Part shown: piece after piece, positions 1-10,431 of the stretch
Layout: every line of letters starts with the position of its first letter
Numbering within the stretch: the stretch's first letter is position 1
NCBI GenBank assembly: GCA_019634715.1
Contig: JAHCAU010000004.1
Location: 124,001-188,000, forward strand
Direction of reading: 5' to 3'
Length of the DNA stretch: 64,000 nucleotides
Source of the DNA: Lysobacter sp.
Lineage (GTDB): Bacteria; Pseudomonadota; Gammaproteobacteria; Xanthomonadales; Xanthomonadaceae
Program-made: the position numbers and the translations under genes
Notes under the pieces: generated by a model
The model's database searches: none
The model's input: only the letters and a program-made list of their open reading frames with translations
Told to the model about the DNA's origin: nothing

Positions 1-214
1 TCTGCGTCTGCGCCGTCCTGACCTCGGTCACCGTCTGCTGGGTCTGCTGCTGCTGCGCGACCAGCTGCTGCACCATTCTTTCCAGTTCGGCGACGCGGGC
101 TTCGAGCTGCATCTCCCTGTCCGTGGCGGACTGCGCCAGCGCTGCGCCTGGCGCGAGCAGCGCCAGCGCCAGCGACAGGGCCAGCAGCCGTCGCGGTTGC
201 GTTCCGTGGTTCAT
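1..214 (-). CDS. Partial secreted protein with N-terminal coiled coil (possibly DcaP-like porin)
   Basis: Only the N-terminal 71 residues are in the window; the gene runs off the left edge. It starts with ATG at 214, then a basic stretch (HGTQPRR), a Leu/Ala-rich hydrophobic segment and an ALAQ signal-peptidase site near residue 28. A Glu/Gln-rich heptad segment follows (LEARVAELERMVQQLVAQ), typical of a short coiled coil. A signal peptide plus an N-terminal coiled coil is the head of trimeric outer-membrane porins of the DcaP type, and such genes can sit beside acetate or carboxylate metabolism genes. That assignment is inference, because the barrel is not visible. It is divergent from acs and shares its 200-bp upstream region. 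Confidence 0.5.
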   Translation of the reverse strand, partial: MNHGTQPRRLLALSLALALLAPGAALAQSATDREMQLEARVAELERMVQQLVAQQQQTQQTVTEVRTAQTQ

Positions 215-292
215 GTCGGCCCCTCCCGAGGGCACGTGCGGATGCACGGTGACCGAAGCCTGAGCGCGCATCCGCCGGGCAGCCATTCGCCA

Positions 293-342
293 ATGGTCGA
301 ATCCGACGGCATCCATGGCGCCGATTCGACCATGGTCTAATC
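293..342. promoter_or_regulatory. Three-half-site operator candidate upstream of acs
   Basis: Three copies of a 9-bp element occur in alternating orientation: GGTCGAATC at 295-303, its exact inverse GATTCGACC at 323-331, and GGTCTAATC at 334-342. The first two are arms of a perfect 11-bp inverted repeat (293-303 and 323-333). The last two form a 20-bp palindrome with one mismatched pair, centred on ATGGT/ACCAT. The site lies 70-120 bp before the acs start and between two divergent genes, where an activator or repressor would bind. CrbR is the obvious candidate because its gene is nearby, but nothing in the sequence proves which protein binds. Confidence 0.45.
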
Positions 343-414
343 CCGCCGGCACGCAGGACGTGCTGCATTGCGGCACACTGTGGTCCTCCCTCCTCTTTCG
401 TCGCGGAGCCGACC

Positions 415-2394
<1,980 letters not shown>

Positions 2395-2408
2395 TGCTGG
2401 CTCGGGGC

Positions 2409-2611
2409 GAAAGCAAATCCCCCCTGCCCCCCTTTTTCAAAGGGGGGAAAGCAAGCGATCTGCATTCAGGGCCTTGGCGATCAGGCGGCGCATTACCTGC
2501 ATGGCGGATGCAAGTGCAGCGCGAAGACAGAGCAACCGAAAGCGGTGACTGCCTCCGTTCACCTCAGCACTCCCCCCTTTTGAAAAAGGGGGGCAGGGGG
2601 GATTTGCTTTC
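2409..2611. repeat. Long inverted repeat, 40-bp arms, at the 3' end of the DUF559 gene
   Basis: The left arm (2409-2448) and right arm (2572-2611) are reverse complements apart from one extra A, separated by about 123 bp. Each arm is built from poly-C/poly-G blocks (CCCCCCTGCCCCCC, then TTTTTCAAA, then GGGGGG), so each can also fold into its own hairpin. The right arm runs into the stop codon of the DUF559 gene. The left arm begins 14 bp after the acs stop, so it may also end acs transcription. The arrangement resembles a small non-autonomous mobile element or a processing target of the neighbouring nuclease-fold protein; both readings are inference. Confidence 0.85.
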
Positions 2612-2972
2612 ACCCAAGACGTGCGATCACGTGCCAAAGGATGTCGTCGACCACCGCCTCGGTGTGTTGCAGGACCTGCAAGTTGTCGTAACGCAACACC
2701 CGCAACCCCATCGCCCGGAGCGCGTTGTCACGCAGGCCATCGGCGCGAAGTCCATCCATCATGAAGTGCTGTCCACCATCGACCTCGATCACCAGGCGGA
2801 CCTGCGGCGCAAAGAAGTCGACGATGTAAGCGCCGAGCGGCTTCTGGCGATAGACCTGCACGCCAGCCATCCGCTTTCGTCTCAGATACCACCACAGCCA
2901 GCACTCGGCCTCGGTCATCTCCCGCCGGAGACGACGGGAATGCTGTTTGAGATGTCTGCCATAACGATGCAT
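2610..2972 (-). CDS. DUF559 (Vsr-like endonuclease fold) protein
   Basis: 120 residues, full length for the family. DUF559 proteins share the restriction-endonuclease-like fold of Vsr mismatch endonuclease. The visible signature is R-x-K-x-x-G-V-Q-V-Y-R-Q-K-P-L-G near residues 32-47, then YIVDFFAP (49-56) and VIEVDGGQH (61-69), which carries the acidic and His positions of the predicted active site. The ATG at 2972 is chosen because the opening MHRYGRHLKQHSRRLRR is the usual family N-terminus; the frame stays open further upstream but has no family similarity. The stop lies inside one arm of a long inverted repeat. Biological function is not established for the family. Confidence 0.88.
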   Translation of the reverse strand: MHRYGRHLKQHSRRLRREMTEAECWLWWYLRRKRMAGVQVYRQKPLGAYIVDFFAPQVRLVIEVDGGQHFMMDGLRADGLRDNALRAMGLRVLRYDNLQVLQHTEAVVDDILWHVIARLG

Positions 2973-3047
2973 GACACCATCAAACCTTGTTCGTCCGATA
3001 AACGCCGCCAGATTTCCACGCATCTCCGGGTAGGATGAATCCTCACC

Positions 3048-3713
3048 ATGCCCACCATCCTCGTCGCCGATGATCATCCGCTGTTCCGCGAGGCCCTGCG
3101 CAGCGCGGTGGCGCGGGCGGTGCCGGGGGCGACGCTGCGCGAAGCCGACGGCGTGGATGCGCTCTATGCGCTGGTCGAGCGAGAATCGCAGGCGGACCTG
3201 CTGCTGCTCGATCTCAACATGCCCGGCGCACACGGTTTCAGCGCGCTGGTGCACCTTCGCGCGCACCATCCGCAGCTGCCGGTGATGGTGGTGTCCGCGC
3301 GCGAGGAGCCTGCGGTGATGCGTCGCGCGCTGGATCACGGCGCCGTGGGTTTCCTGCCGAAATCGGCGGATGCCGGCACGCTGGCCGAAGCCATCGACGC
3401 CGTGCTCGCCGGCGACCGCTGGGCACCGCCGGCCGCACTGAAGGCGCCCGCCGCGCCCGCCGATGAACAGGACGCCGCGCAACGCGTTCGCGAACTCACG
3501 CCGCAGCAGTTCCGCGTGCTGCAGATGCTCGGCGACGGCCTGCTGAACAAGCAGATCGCCTACGAACTGGGCGTGTCCGAAGCCACGATCAAGGCGCACA
3601 TGACCGCGATCCTGCGCAAGCTCGGTGCCAGCAACCGCACCCAGGCCGTGCTGATCGCCGGCAAGCTGGCGATCGACCCCGAAGCGGTGATGCCGCCGCC
3701 GGAAGACGACTGA
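3048..3713 (+). CDS. crbR: CrbR-like LuxR-family response regulator
   Basis: 221 residues with an N-terminal receiver domain: acidic pair D8-D9, phospho-acceptor D55 in LLLLDLNMPG, Lys near 105. A LuxR-type helix-turn-helix covers about 150-210 (LTPQQFRVLQML, then NKQIAYELGVSEATIKAHM). This is the ErdR/CrbR/AgmR architecture. Known CrbR proteins are phosphorylated by the transporter-linked kinase CrbS and activate acs and acetate-uptake genes. Here acs is upstream and a CrbS-like kinase is encoded on the other strand 1.2 kb away. The gene converges on the CPXCG gene, with only 3 bp between stop codons. The family is certain; the CrbR assignment rests on context. Confidence 0.85.
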   Translation: MPTILVADDHPLFREALRSAVARAVPGATLREADGVDALYALVERESQADLLLLDLNMPGAHGFSALVHLRAHHPQLPVMVVSAREEPAVMRRALDHGAVGFLPKSADAGTLAEAIDAVLAGDRWAPPAALKAPAAPADEQDAAQRVRELTPQQFRVLQMLGDGLLNKQIAYELGVSEATIKAHMTAILRKLGASNRTQAVLIAGKLAIDPEAVMPPPEDD

Positions 3714-3716
3714 ACC

Positions 3717-3908
3717 TCAGTCGTTCTCGCCGCGGGCGTCCACGCCCGTGACCTCGCCGTCTTCGGCGGTCACCGTCAGCACGATCGGCCGGCAGCACAC
3801 GCTGCAGTCCTCGACGTACTGCTGGTGCTCGACCGAGCCGTCGACGACGACCTCGATCTCCTCGCCGCAGTACGGGCATTGCACGAAGGCGGTGTCGGTG
3901 TGGGGCAT
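3717..3908 (-). CDS. CPXCG-motif cysteine-rich small protein
   Basis: 63 residues with paired Cys motifs CPYCG near residue 11 and DCSVCC near 34-39, as in the CPXCG family of small putative zinc-binding proteins. Two ATGs are in frame, at 3929 and 3908. The inner one is preferred because AGGAG sits 7 bp before it and because family members begin a few residues before the first Cys pair. The role is unknown. It converges with the CrbR gene. About 75 bp separate its start from the damaged phosphatase gene. Confidence 0.85.
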   Translation of the reverse strand: MPHTDTAFVQCPYCGEEIEVVVDGSVEHQQYVEDCSVCCRPIVLTVTAEDGEVTGVDARGEND

Positions 3909-3983
3909 GCGGCACTCCTGATGTGTCATCGATCCGGCATGCTCTCACCCGGATGATGACTGCAGCAATGGTTCAACGATCTG

Positions 3984-4319
3984 CTACAGCAATTCCACCA
4001 GCTCCGGATCCATCTCCCGGTATTCATCCGGAATGTCGAGCACATGGATGGGCAGGTGTTCGACCAGTCGCGGAAACGTCGCGACGATGCGCTCGCGATG
4101 CTTGTGCTCCATCACCATCACCACATCCGCCCAGCGCAGGTCGCCCTAATTGATCGTGCAGCGCGCATTCGGACTCGTGCCAGCCGATCGTGTCGACATC
4201 AAGGGATGCCGCTTGAACACACGCTCCGCGGTCGGGCTGCGCCACTGGTTGCGGCTGCAGACGAAGAGGACGTTGATGCGTTCGTGTCTGGCCGCCGGGT
4301 TCATGTTCTCGTTGGACAT
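3984..4319 (-). pseudogene. Low-molecular-weight phosphatase-like gene interrupted by one in-frame amber codon
   Basis: Reading the minus strand from ATG 4319 gives 57 residues with the phosphatase P-loop C-x5-R (CSRNQWR, residues 21-27), then TAG at 4148-4146. In the same frame translation continues GDLRWADVVMVMEHKHRERI and ends with LDIPDEYREMDPELVELL and a stop at 3984. The two parts together make about 111 codons and match, end to end, the short low-molecular-weight tyrosine-phosphatase-like family of 105-110 residues. A single CAG-to-TAG change would explain it; there is no frameshift. Its ATG overlaps the stop of the upstream YjbR gene (TGATG), so it was translationally coupled. It could be a recent loss, a sequencing error or readthrough. 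Confidence 0.85.
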
Positions 4320-4744
4320 CACGCACGATCCTGCGCGTTGCCATGGCGGTTGACACCCTTGACACCCGAGACGCTCGCGATACCCGCCTGTACCCGCTTC
4401 GACAATCCTCGCAATGCGTGGTCGTACGACCACGCGATCAGTTCGCGAAGATGGCTGGGCGGAACCGTGCGCACGTCGACGATCGTGACCCAGTGGTAGC
4501 GCGCCATGTAGCGCGCTGGCTTGATCCCGGGCACCGAGGTGAGTTCGAGGAAGCGCTCCGGCGTCACCCGCACGCTGAACCGCCAGCGTTCGGGCTCGCT
4601 CGTCTTGAAATACGCGAAGGTCTTGCCGTCGACCTTGCAGCTCAGCACGTTCATTGGGTCGTCGAACAGCTTTATCGTGGCACCCGGCAGCGCGGCGCAG
4701 TGCGCCTTGACCGCAGCCACGTCCATTCGTTTGCGCGTGGTCAT
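4319..4744 (-). CDS. MmcQ/YjbR family protein
   Basis: 141 residues. The sequence opens with the alpha-helical CAALPGATIKLFDD segment and continues with VDGKTFAYFK, RVTPERFLEL, GIKPARYMARYHWVTI and an SYDHALRGL helix, the pattern of the YjbR/MmcQ fold (CyaY-like). Family members are annotated as DNA-binding, but the biochemical role is poorly known. It is the first gene of a two-gene unit with the phosphatase remnant: the TGA stop shares its A with the next ATG. The 140 bp upstream to the CrbS stop show no further gene. Confidence 0.88.
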   Translation of the reverse strand: MTTRKRMDVAAVKAHCAALPGATIKLFDDPMNVLSCKVDGKTFAYFKTSEPERWRFSVRVTPERFLELTSVPGIKPARYMARYHWVTIVDVRTVPPSHLRELIAWSYDHALRGLSKRVQAGIASVSGVKGVNRHGNAQDRA

Positions 4745-4885
4745 GGCGCTAGGAGAATGCCCCGGAATCGACCATGCGCTGCCTTGGTGCGCTTGCGGTC
4801 ACCGTCATCGTACGCTTCGGCGTGTGTTTCGGACATGAGCGAAGAACAACGTAGCACCTGTCCGTGCAGATGTTGTCAGCATACC

Positions 4886-7800
4886 TCACCCCCGCGCCCC
4901 CAGCCACGCCCGCAACGACGCGGGCTTGATCGGTTTGGTCAGCACGGCGCAGCCGTATTCGCGGGCTGCGTGCTTGAGGGCGTCGCTGCCGTCGCCGGTG
5001 AGCAGGGCGGCGGGGAGGTCGCGTTTCGCGCGGCGGCGCAGTTCGGCGATGACGCCGAGGCCATCCAGCCTGTCGTGCAGGTGGTAGTCGACGAGCAGGA
5101 CGTCCGGGGCGTCATCGAGGCGGGCGATGGCATCGTCGACGGTGGTGGCCGTGAGCGGGATCGCGCGCCAGCGACCGAGCAGTGCGCGCATGCCGTCGAG
5201 GATCTCGGGGTCGTTGTCGACGCAGAGCACGCGCAGGTCGGCGAGATCATCGGCGGCGAACGTCGCGGCGGGCGGACGCGGTGAAGACTGCATGCAACCG
5301 GCCGCCACCGGTTCGGCGCGCGGCACACGGATCGAGAACATGCTGCCGCGACCGACGCGCGAGTACACGCGCAGCGGATGGCCGAGGATGCGCGCGATGC
5401 GCTGGCAGATCGACAGGCCCAGGCCCAGGCCGCGTTCGCCGCCGATGCCCGGTTGGTCGAAGCGGCGGAACTCCTCGAAGATCTGCGTGAGATGGTGTTC
5501 GGGTATGCCGGGGCCGGTGTCCCAGACCTGCAGCTCGATGTCCTCGCCGCGTGCGCGCACGGCGAGCAGCACGCCGCCGCCGCGGGTGTAGCGCAATGCG
5601 TTGGCGAGGAAGTTCTGCAGCGCGCGGCGCAGCAGGCGCCGATCGCTGCGCACGATCGCTTCGCGCTGCGCATGCACGCGCAGCGCGAGCTTGCGGCCTT
5701 CGGCGCTGGGTGCGTATTGCGCCGCGAGCTCCTGCAGCAGTTCGCCGGCATCGAAGCGGGTGTATTCGGGCTGCAGCGCGCCGGCATCGAGTCGCGACAC
5801 GTCGAGCAGGCCGTCGAGCAGGTCCTCCGCGGCGCGCAACGCAGTGTCGACGCGCTCGGCCAGGCGCGTTCGCTCGTCGGCGTCGTGCGTTTCGCGCAAC
5901 GCCGATGCGAACAGGCGCGCGGCGTTCAGCGGCTGCAGCACGTCGTGGCTCACCGCGGCGAGGAAACGCGTCTTCGACTGCTGCGCGGCTTCGGCTTCGC
6001 GGGTGCGCAGTTCGACGCGCTGTTCCAGGGTTTCGTTGATCTCGCGCAGCTGCTGCTCGGCGCGCTTGTAGTCGGTGATGTCGCTGAAGCTGGTGACGTA
6101 GCCGCCGCCCGGCAGGGGCTGGCCGCGCATCTCGATCACCTGCCCGTTCGGCCGCACGCGCTGGAAGACGTAGGGCTGGCCCGCGCGCAGGTGCGCGAGG
6201 CGGCGCGCGACCTGGTCGTCGACCGACCACGCGTTCGGACCGAGCTCGCTCAGTTCGGCGCGCTCGGCACTGTAGCGGATGAGGTCGGCGATCGGCCGGC
6301 CGACGTAGAGCATGCCGTCGGGATAGCCGAGCATCTCCTGGTAGCGGCCGTTCCATGCGATCAGGCGCAGGTCGGGATCGACCACGCTCACGCCCTGGCT
6401 GATGTTCTCCAGCGTGGTCGACAGCACCTGACGGTTGAAGCGCAATTCCTGGCTGGCTTCGTCGAGCAGCGATACCACTTCGCCCAGCTCCATGCCCGAA
6501 CCGCGCAGCGCGCTGGTCAGCGTGAGCCGCGCCGAGGCGGCGCCGATGGCCGAGGCGAGCAGGCGTTCGGTGAATTGCACCAGCGCGCGGTCGGCGAGCT
6601 GCTGCGGCTGCAGTTCGCGGCGTTCGGTGGATTCCGCGAACTCCGCGAAGGCGCGGCGTGCATGGCGTTCGCCGACGATGCGCTCGGCCAGCGCCAGCAG
6701 TTCGCCGCTGCGCACGGTGCCGGCCCAGCCGCCGGGCGCGAGCGGGGAACGCTGCGCGTAGGGGTCGAGGTAGCTCGCGGCCAGCAGCTGTTCCTGCAGG
6801 CGCGGACGCCAGCGCGCGGACACGAAGAACAGCGCGCCGATGTTGAACAGCAGCGACCAGAACACGCCATGGGTGAGCGGGTCCCAGCCGCTGAGGCCGA
6901 ACAGCTGCTGCGGACGCAGCCAGCCGATGCCGAACGGCCCGCGTGCGATCCAGTCCGCGCCGAAGCCGCCGCTCTGCGCCAATGCGGGCACCAGCAGCGT
7001 GTACGCCCACAGCAGCGCGCCGAGCACGAGTCCGGTGAACGCGCCGGCGCGGCTGGCACCGCGCCAGTACAGCCCGCCGAGCAGGGCGGGTGCGAACTGC
7101 GCGACTGCGGCGAAGGCGAGCAGGCCGTGCTGCGCAAGGCTGTCGCTGCCTTCGGCGGCGCGATGGTAGGCGTAGGCCATCAGCGCCAGGGCAAGGATGG
7201 TGGCGCGGCGCACCCACAGCACGAGGCGGTCGATGCCGCCGCGATCCTTGAGCAGATGCCCGGCCAGCGCGCCATTGCGCAGCAGCAGCGGCATGACCAG
7301 GTCGTTGCTGACCATGGTCGCCAGCGCGACGCTGGCCACGATCACCATGCCGGTGGCCGCGGAGAAACCGCCGATGTAGGCCATCAGCGCCAGCGCGTGC
7401 TGGTCCAGCGCGAGCGGCAATGCGAGCACATAGGTGTCCGGCGACGCACCGCCGGCACCGAGCAGCGACTGCCCGGCGATGGTGATCGGCACCACGAACA
7501 CGCTGAACAGCACGAGGTAGCCGCCGAACAGCCAGCGCGCCGGGCGGATGTCGGCGGCGTCCTGGCATTCGACCACCGCCACGTGGAACTGGCGCGGCAG
7601 GCAGACGATCGCGGCGAAGGCGATCAGGGTCTGCGCGAGCATGCCCTGCGGCAGGCCCGGCGCGGTGACCACGCGCGCGGCATCGACCATGCGCGCGCCC
7701 AGGCCGCCGACGCCCGGCAGGTGCAGCAGCGCGAGCACGCCGATGGCGATGAAGGCGACCAGCTTGACCAGCGATTCCAGGGCGACTGCCATCACCATGC

Positions 7801-8356
7801 CGCGATGGTGTTCGGTGGCGTCGATCTGCCGCGTGCCGAACAGGATCGCGAAGGCTGACAGCAGCAGCGCGACGTACAGTGCGGGGTCGGCGAACAGCAG
7901 TCGGTCGCTGCCAGGCGCCAGCACCTCGACGCTCATCGCCACCGCCTTGAATTGCAGCGCGACATACGGCACCGCGGCGATCAGCGCGACGAAGGCGACC
8001 AGTGCGGCGAGTCCCGGCGCGCGGCCGTAGCGCGAGGACAGGAAGTCGGCGATCGAGACGATGCGCTGTTCGCCCGAGATCAGGACCAGGCGTTCGAGGA
8101 TGCGCCAGGCGAACAGCAGCAACAGCAGCGGGCCAAGATAGATCGGCAGGAATCCAAGCCCGGTGCGTGCGGCGGTGCCCACTGCGCCGTAGAAGGTCCA
8201 CGACGAGCAGTACACCGCCAGCGCCAGCGAGTAGATCAGCGGACGCAGCCAGCGCCAGCGCGGGATCGCGCCGCGCAGGTCGCCGGCATAGGCCACCGCG
8301 AACAGCAGGCCGACGTAGACCAGCGAGACCAGCAGCAGGATCCAGCCTGGAATCAT
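4886..8356 (-). CDS. crbS: CrbS-like SSS-transporter/PAS/hybrid histidine kinase
   Basis: 1156 residues. Residues 1 to about 500 form a sodium:solute-symporter module with roughly 13 hydrophobic helices. It is followed by a linker, a PAS domain (near NISQGVSVVDPDLRLIAWNG), a coiled coil, a HisKA domain with phospho-acceptor His804 (AVSHDVLQPL), an HATPase domain (DTGPGIPEHH, GLGLGLS) and a C-terminal receiver with Asp1090 (LLVDYHLHD) and Lys1141. This is the CbrA/CrbS/MxtR design, in which a transporter-like domain is fused to a sensor kinase. ATG 8356 gives the usual start MIPGWILLL. With the CrbR-type regulator and acs nearby it most likely senses acetate status. Which substrate the SSS domain binds cannot be read from sequence. 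Confidence 0.9.
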   Translation of the reverse strand: MIPGWILLLVSLVYVGLLFAVAYAGDLRGAIPRWRWLRPLIYSLALAVYCSSWTFYGAVGTAARTGLGFLPIYLGPLLLLLFAWRILERLVLISGEQRIVSIADFLSSRYGRAPGLAALVAFVALIAAVPYVALQFKAVAMSVEVLAPGSDRLLFADPALYVALLLSAFAILFGTRQIDATEHHRGMVMAVALESLVKLVAFIAIGVLALLHLPGVGGLGARMVDAARVVTAPGLPQGMLAQTLIAFAAIVCLPRQFHVAVVECQDAADIRPARWLFGGYLVLFSVFVVPITIAGQSLLGAGGASPDTYVLALPLALDQHALALMAYIGGFSAATGMVIVASVALATMVSNDLVMPLLLRNGALAGHLLKDRGGIDRLVLWVRRATILALALMAYAYHRAAEGSDSLAQHGLLAFAAVAQFAPALLGGLYWRGASRAGAFTGLVLGALLWAYTLLVPALAQSGGFGADWIARGPFGIGWLRPQQLFGLSGWDPLTHGVFWSLLFNIGALFFVSARWRPRLQEQLLAASYLDPYAQRSPLAPGGWAGTVRSGELLALAERIVGERHARRAFAEFAESTERRELQPQQLADRALVQFTERLLASAIGAASARLTLTSALRGSGMELGEVVSLLDEASQELRFNRQVLSTTLENISQGVSVVDPDLRLIAWNGRYQEMLGYPDGMLYVGRPIADLIRYSAERAELSELGPNAWSVDDQVARRLAHLRAGQPYVFQRVRPNGQVIEMRGQPLPGGGYVTSFSDITDYKRAEQQLREINETLEQRVELRTREAEAAQQSKTRFLAAVSHDVLQPLNAARLFASALRETHDADERTRLAERVDTALRAAEDLLDGLLDVSRLDAGALQPEYTRFDAGELLQELAAQYAPSAEGRKLALRVHAQREAIVRSDRRLLRRALQNFLANALRYTRGGGVLLAVRARGEDIELQVWDTGPGIPEHHLTQIFEEFRRFDQPGIGGERGLGLGLSICQRIARILGHPLRVYSRVGRGSMFSIRVPRAEPVAAGCMQSSPRPPAATFAADDLADLRVLCVDNDPEILDGMRALLGRWRAIPLTATTVDDAIARLDDAPDVLLVDYHLHDRLDGLGVIAELRRRAKRDLPAALLTGDGSDALKHAAREYGCAVLTKPIKPASLRAWLGARG

Positions 8357-8640
8357 GCGCGCCCCGTTGCGACCGAAAGCCGGAGTGTAAGCGTTCGTCG
8401 CCGTGGGAAGTCGACCGTATACGACCAAAGTCGGCATGCTCGTGGCGCAGCGCAACATGCGTTTTCGCCTGCCATGCGTGGGCGCACGTTGTGATGCCGG
8501 GCAAATCCGCGGTCGCCGACTCGTGTGTACGCTTGCCGTCGGCCGTTCGGCCATTCCCCGCGTTCGCAGACCCATTGGCGATTCCCCCGCTCGCCCGCGG
8601 ACGCCTTCGCGTTGTTCCGACAAGACAAAAGGACCGTCAG

Positions 8641-10206
8641 ATGAAACGCCACACCACCGCCCGACGCGGCGCGCGTACCCTGTTCGCGCTCGCCGCCATG
8701 ACCTGCGCGCTGCCCCTGCTCGCGCAGGCCGCACCGCCCGCGCCCGCCGCCAAGCCCGCACCGCTGCGCGTGGCCGACCTGCGCAAGGCCGACCTGCGCC
8801 TCGGCGCCGCCGCCATCGGCCGCACCTACGCCGTGCGCACCACCGATGCGACATTCGTGAAACTGCACTTCGATCATTTCTCGCTGCCCGACGGCGTGAC
8901 GCTGGAAGTCTTCAACCCCGCGCGGACCGAGGTGTATCGCTACGGCAACCAGGGCCTCGACAGCCACACCGTCGACAGGGACATGGGCCAGGACGGTCGC
9001 ACCCGCTTCTCGGCGATGTCGATCCACGGCCCGGTCGCGCTGATGCGCCTGGTCGGCACGCCCACCAGCGCCTGGAAAAGCAGCGACGGTGTGCGCGTCA
9101 GCCGCTACCTGCAGGGCTATTCCGAGCGCAAGCTGCGCGAGCTGCAGATCGACGGCCTGCTCGACGGCTCGCTCGGCACGCGCTCGATCATCGGCACCGA
9201 CGACAAGCGTCCCGCGGCCTGCTATGCGTCCAGCGACCCGGCCGCGTTCGACCGCTCGCGTCCCGTCGCCCGCCTGGTGATGAGCGGCGGCGGCCTGTGC
9301 ACCACCTGGCGCGTCGGCCCGGACAACCGCATGTTCACCAACAACCACTGCACCGCGACCGCCAGCGGCGTCGCCGCGTCGGAAGTGTGGTTCAACTACC
9401 AGCTCAGCAGCTGCGGCGGCAGCGCCGCCACGCCGACCAAGGTCGCCGGCGACCAGATGCTGGCCACCAACACCACGCTGGACTACACGCTGTACACGGT
9501 GAAGAACTTCAGCACGATCTCCAGCTTCGGCTACCTCGGCCTGGAAACGCGCGCGGCCACGCTGAACGAGGAAATCATGATCGCCGGCCATCCGGGCGGT
9601 CGCCAGAAGGAACTCAGCGTCGTCAGCGACCGTGACGGCGGCGGTCGTTGCCGCGTCAACAGCGCCAGCACCAGCGGCAACGGCAGCAACACCGACATCG
9701 GCTACTACTGCGACACCGAGGGCGGCAGCTCCGGTTCGCCGGTGATCGCGCGCGCCAGCCACAAGGCGATCGCGCTGCACCACCTCGGCGGCAGCATGAA
9801 CAAGGGCGCGAAGATGTCCCTGATCTGGCCGCAGGTCTCGACCCACTTCGGCGGCGTGGTGCCCGACGGCGACAACGGCACGCCGCCGCCATCCGGCACG
9901 GTCGTGCACAACGTCAACCTGCCGTCGGTCTCGGCCGGCAACTGGTCGTCGATGTACACCGTGACCATTCCGGCCGGCACCACCAGGCTGGTGGTGGCCA
10001 TCTCCGGCGGTACCGGCGATGCCGACCTGTACGTCCGCGCCGGCGCCGCGCCGACCACCTCCAGCTACACCTGCCGCCCGTATCTCAGCGGCAACACCGA
10101 AACCTGCACGATCAACAACCCGACCGCCGGCACCACGTACTACATCGGCGTGCGGGCCTACAGCAGCTACTCGGGCGTCAACATGAAGGCGACCCGCACG
10201 CCCTGA
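8641..10206 (+). CDS. Secreted trypsin-like (Lys-C/ArgC-type) serine protease with PPC domain
   Basis: 521 residues: signal peptide to about residue 30 (LLAQAA), a propeptide of roughly 150 residues, and a chymotrypsin-fold catalytic domain with His236 (TNNHC), Asp281 (LDYTL) and Ser364 (GGSSGSP). After a Pro-rich linker near 413-420 comes a C-terminal PPC domain (about 435-515, GTGDADLYVRAG). Multiple Cys pairs match the lysyl endopeptidase family of Lysobacter/Achromobacter. PPC domains are commonly cleaved off after secretion. It is divergent from crbS, with a 284-bp gap; AAAGGA lies 7 bp before the start. Cleavage specificity cannot be assigned from sequence alone. Confidence 0.92.
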   Translation: MKRHTTARRGARTLFALAAMTCALPLLAQAAPPAPAAKPAPLRVADLRKADLRLGAAAIGRTYAVRTTDATFVKLHFDHFSLPDGVTLEVFNPARTEVYRYGNQGLDSHTVDRDMGQDGRTRFSAMSIHGPVALMRLVGTPTSAWKSSDGVRVSRYLQGYSERKLRELQIDGLLDGSLGTRSIIGTDDKRPAACYASSDPAAFDRSRPVARLVMSGGGLCTTWRVGPDNRMFTNNHCTATASGVAASEVWFNYQLSSCGGSAATPTKVAGDQMLATNTTLDYTLYTVKNFSTISSFGYLGLETRAATLNEEIMIAGHPGGRQKELSVVSDRDGGGRCRVNSASTSGNGSNTDIGYYCDTEGGSSGSPVIARASHKAIALHHLGGSMNKGAKMSLIWPQVSTHFGGVVPDGDNGTPPPSGTVVHNVNLPSVSAGNWSSMYTVTIPAGTTRLVVAISGGTGDADLYVRAGAAPTTSSYTCRPYLSGNTETCTINNPTAGTTYYIGVRAYSSYSGVNMKATRTP

Positions 10207-10264
10207 TGCCCGCGGGATGTGTCCACAGGCCGGCGACCGACGCACGGCCCGTCGACACCCTGTT

Positions 10265-10343
10265 CCGATGAGCGACAGTCGCGGACTGTCGCTCATCGGT
10301 CTCGGCGGCTCGCACCGCGTCTTCCCCGCATGCGGGGAAGACG
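10265..10343. repeat. Two perfect palindromes (REP-like intergenic element)
   Basis: A perfect 16-bp inverted repeat with a 3-bp loop (10265-10280 and 10284-10299, core GAGCGACAGTC) is followed by a 26-bp uninterrupted palindrome at 10318-10343 centred on CCCCGCATGCGGGG. They fill the gap between the protease and GNAT genes. The first hairpin may terminate protease transcription; the pair looks like an extragenic repeat unit. Confidence 0.75.
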
Positions 10344-10431
10344 GCGTGTCGGGCGAACGTCCCGGGTCGCGCGCAGGAAGCGAACCGCTGCGACTCGGCA
10401 ATACTGTGCCCCCCACTGCCTCCGCCCACCC

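Noticed and set aside
330..400. Sigma-54 promoter for acs
   Set aside because: GG and GC dinucleotides near GGCACG and TGCTGC are not at the required -24/-12 spacing.
2409..2611. The C/G-block repeat as a CRISPR-like array
   Set aside because: There are only two arms, in opposite orientation, with no regular spacers and no cas genes.
5378..7858. 826-codon plus-strand frame opposite the CrbS-like gene
   Set aside because: Low-complexity Ala/Gln/Arg/His composition and no recognisable domain, while the minus-strand reading gives a complete transporter-kinase.
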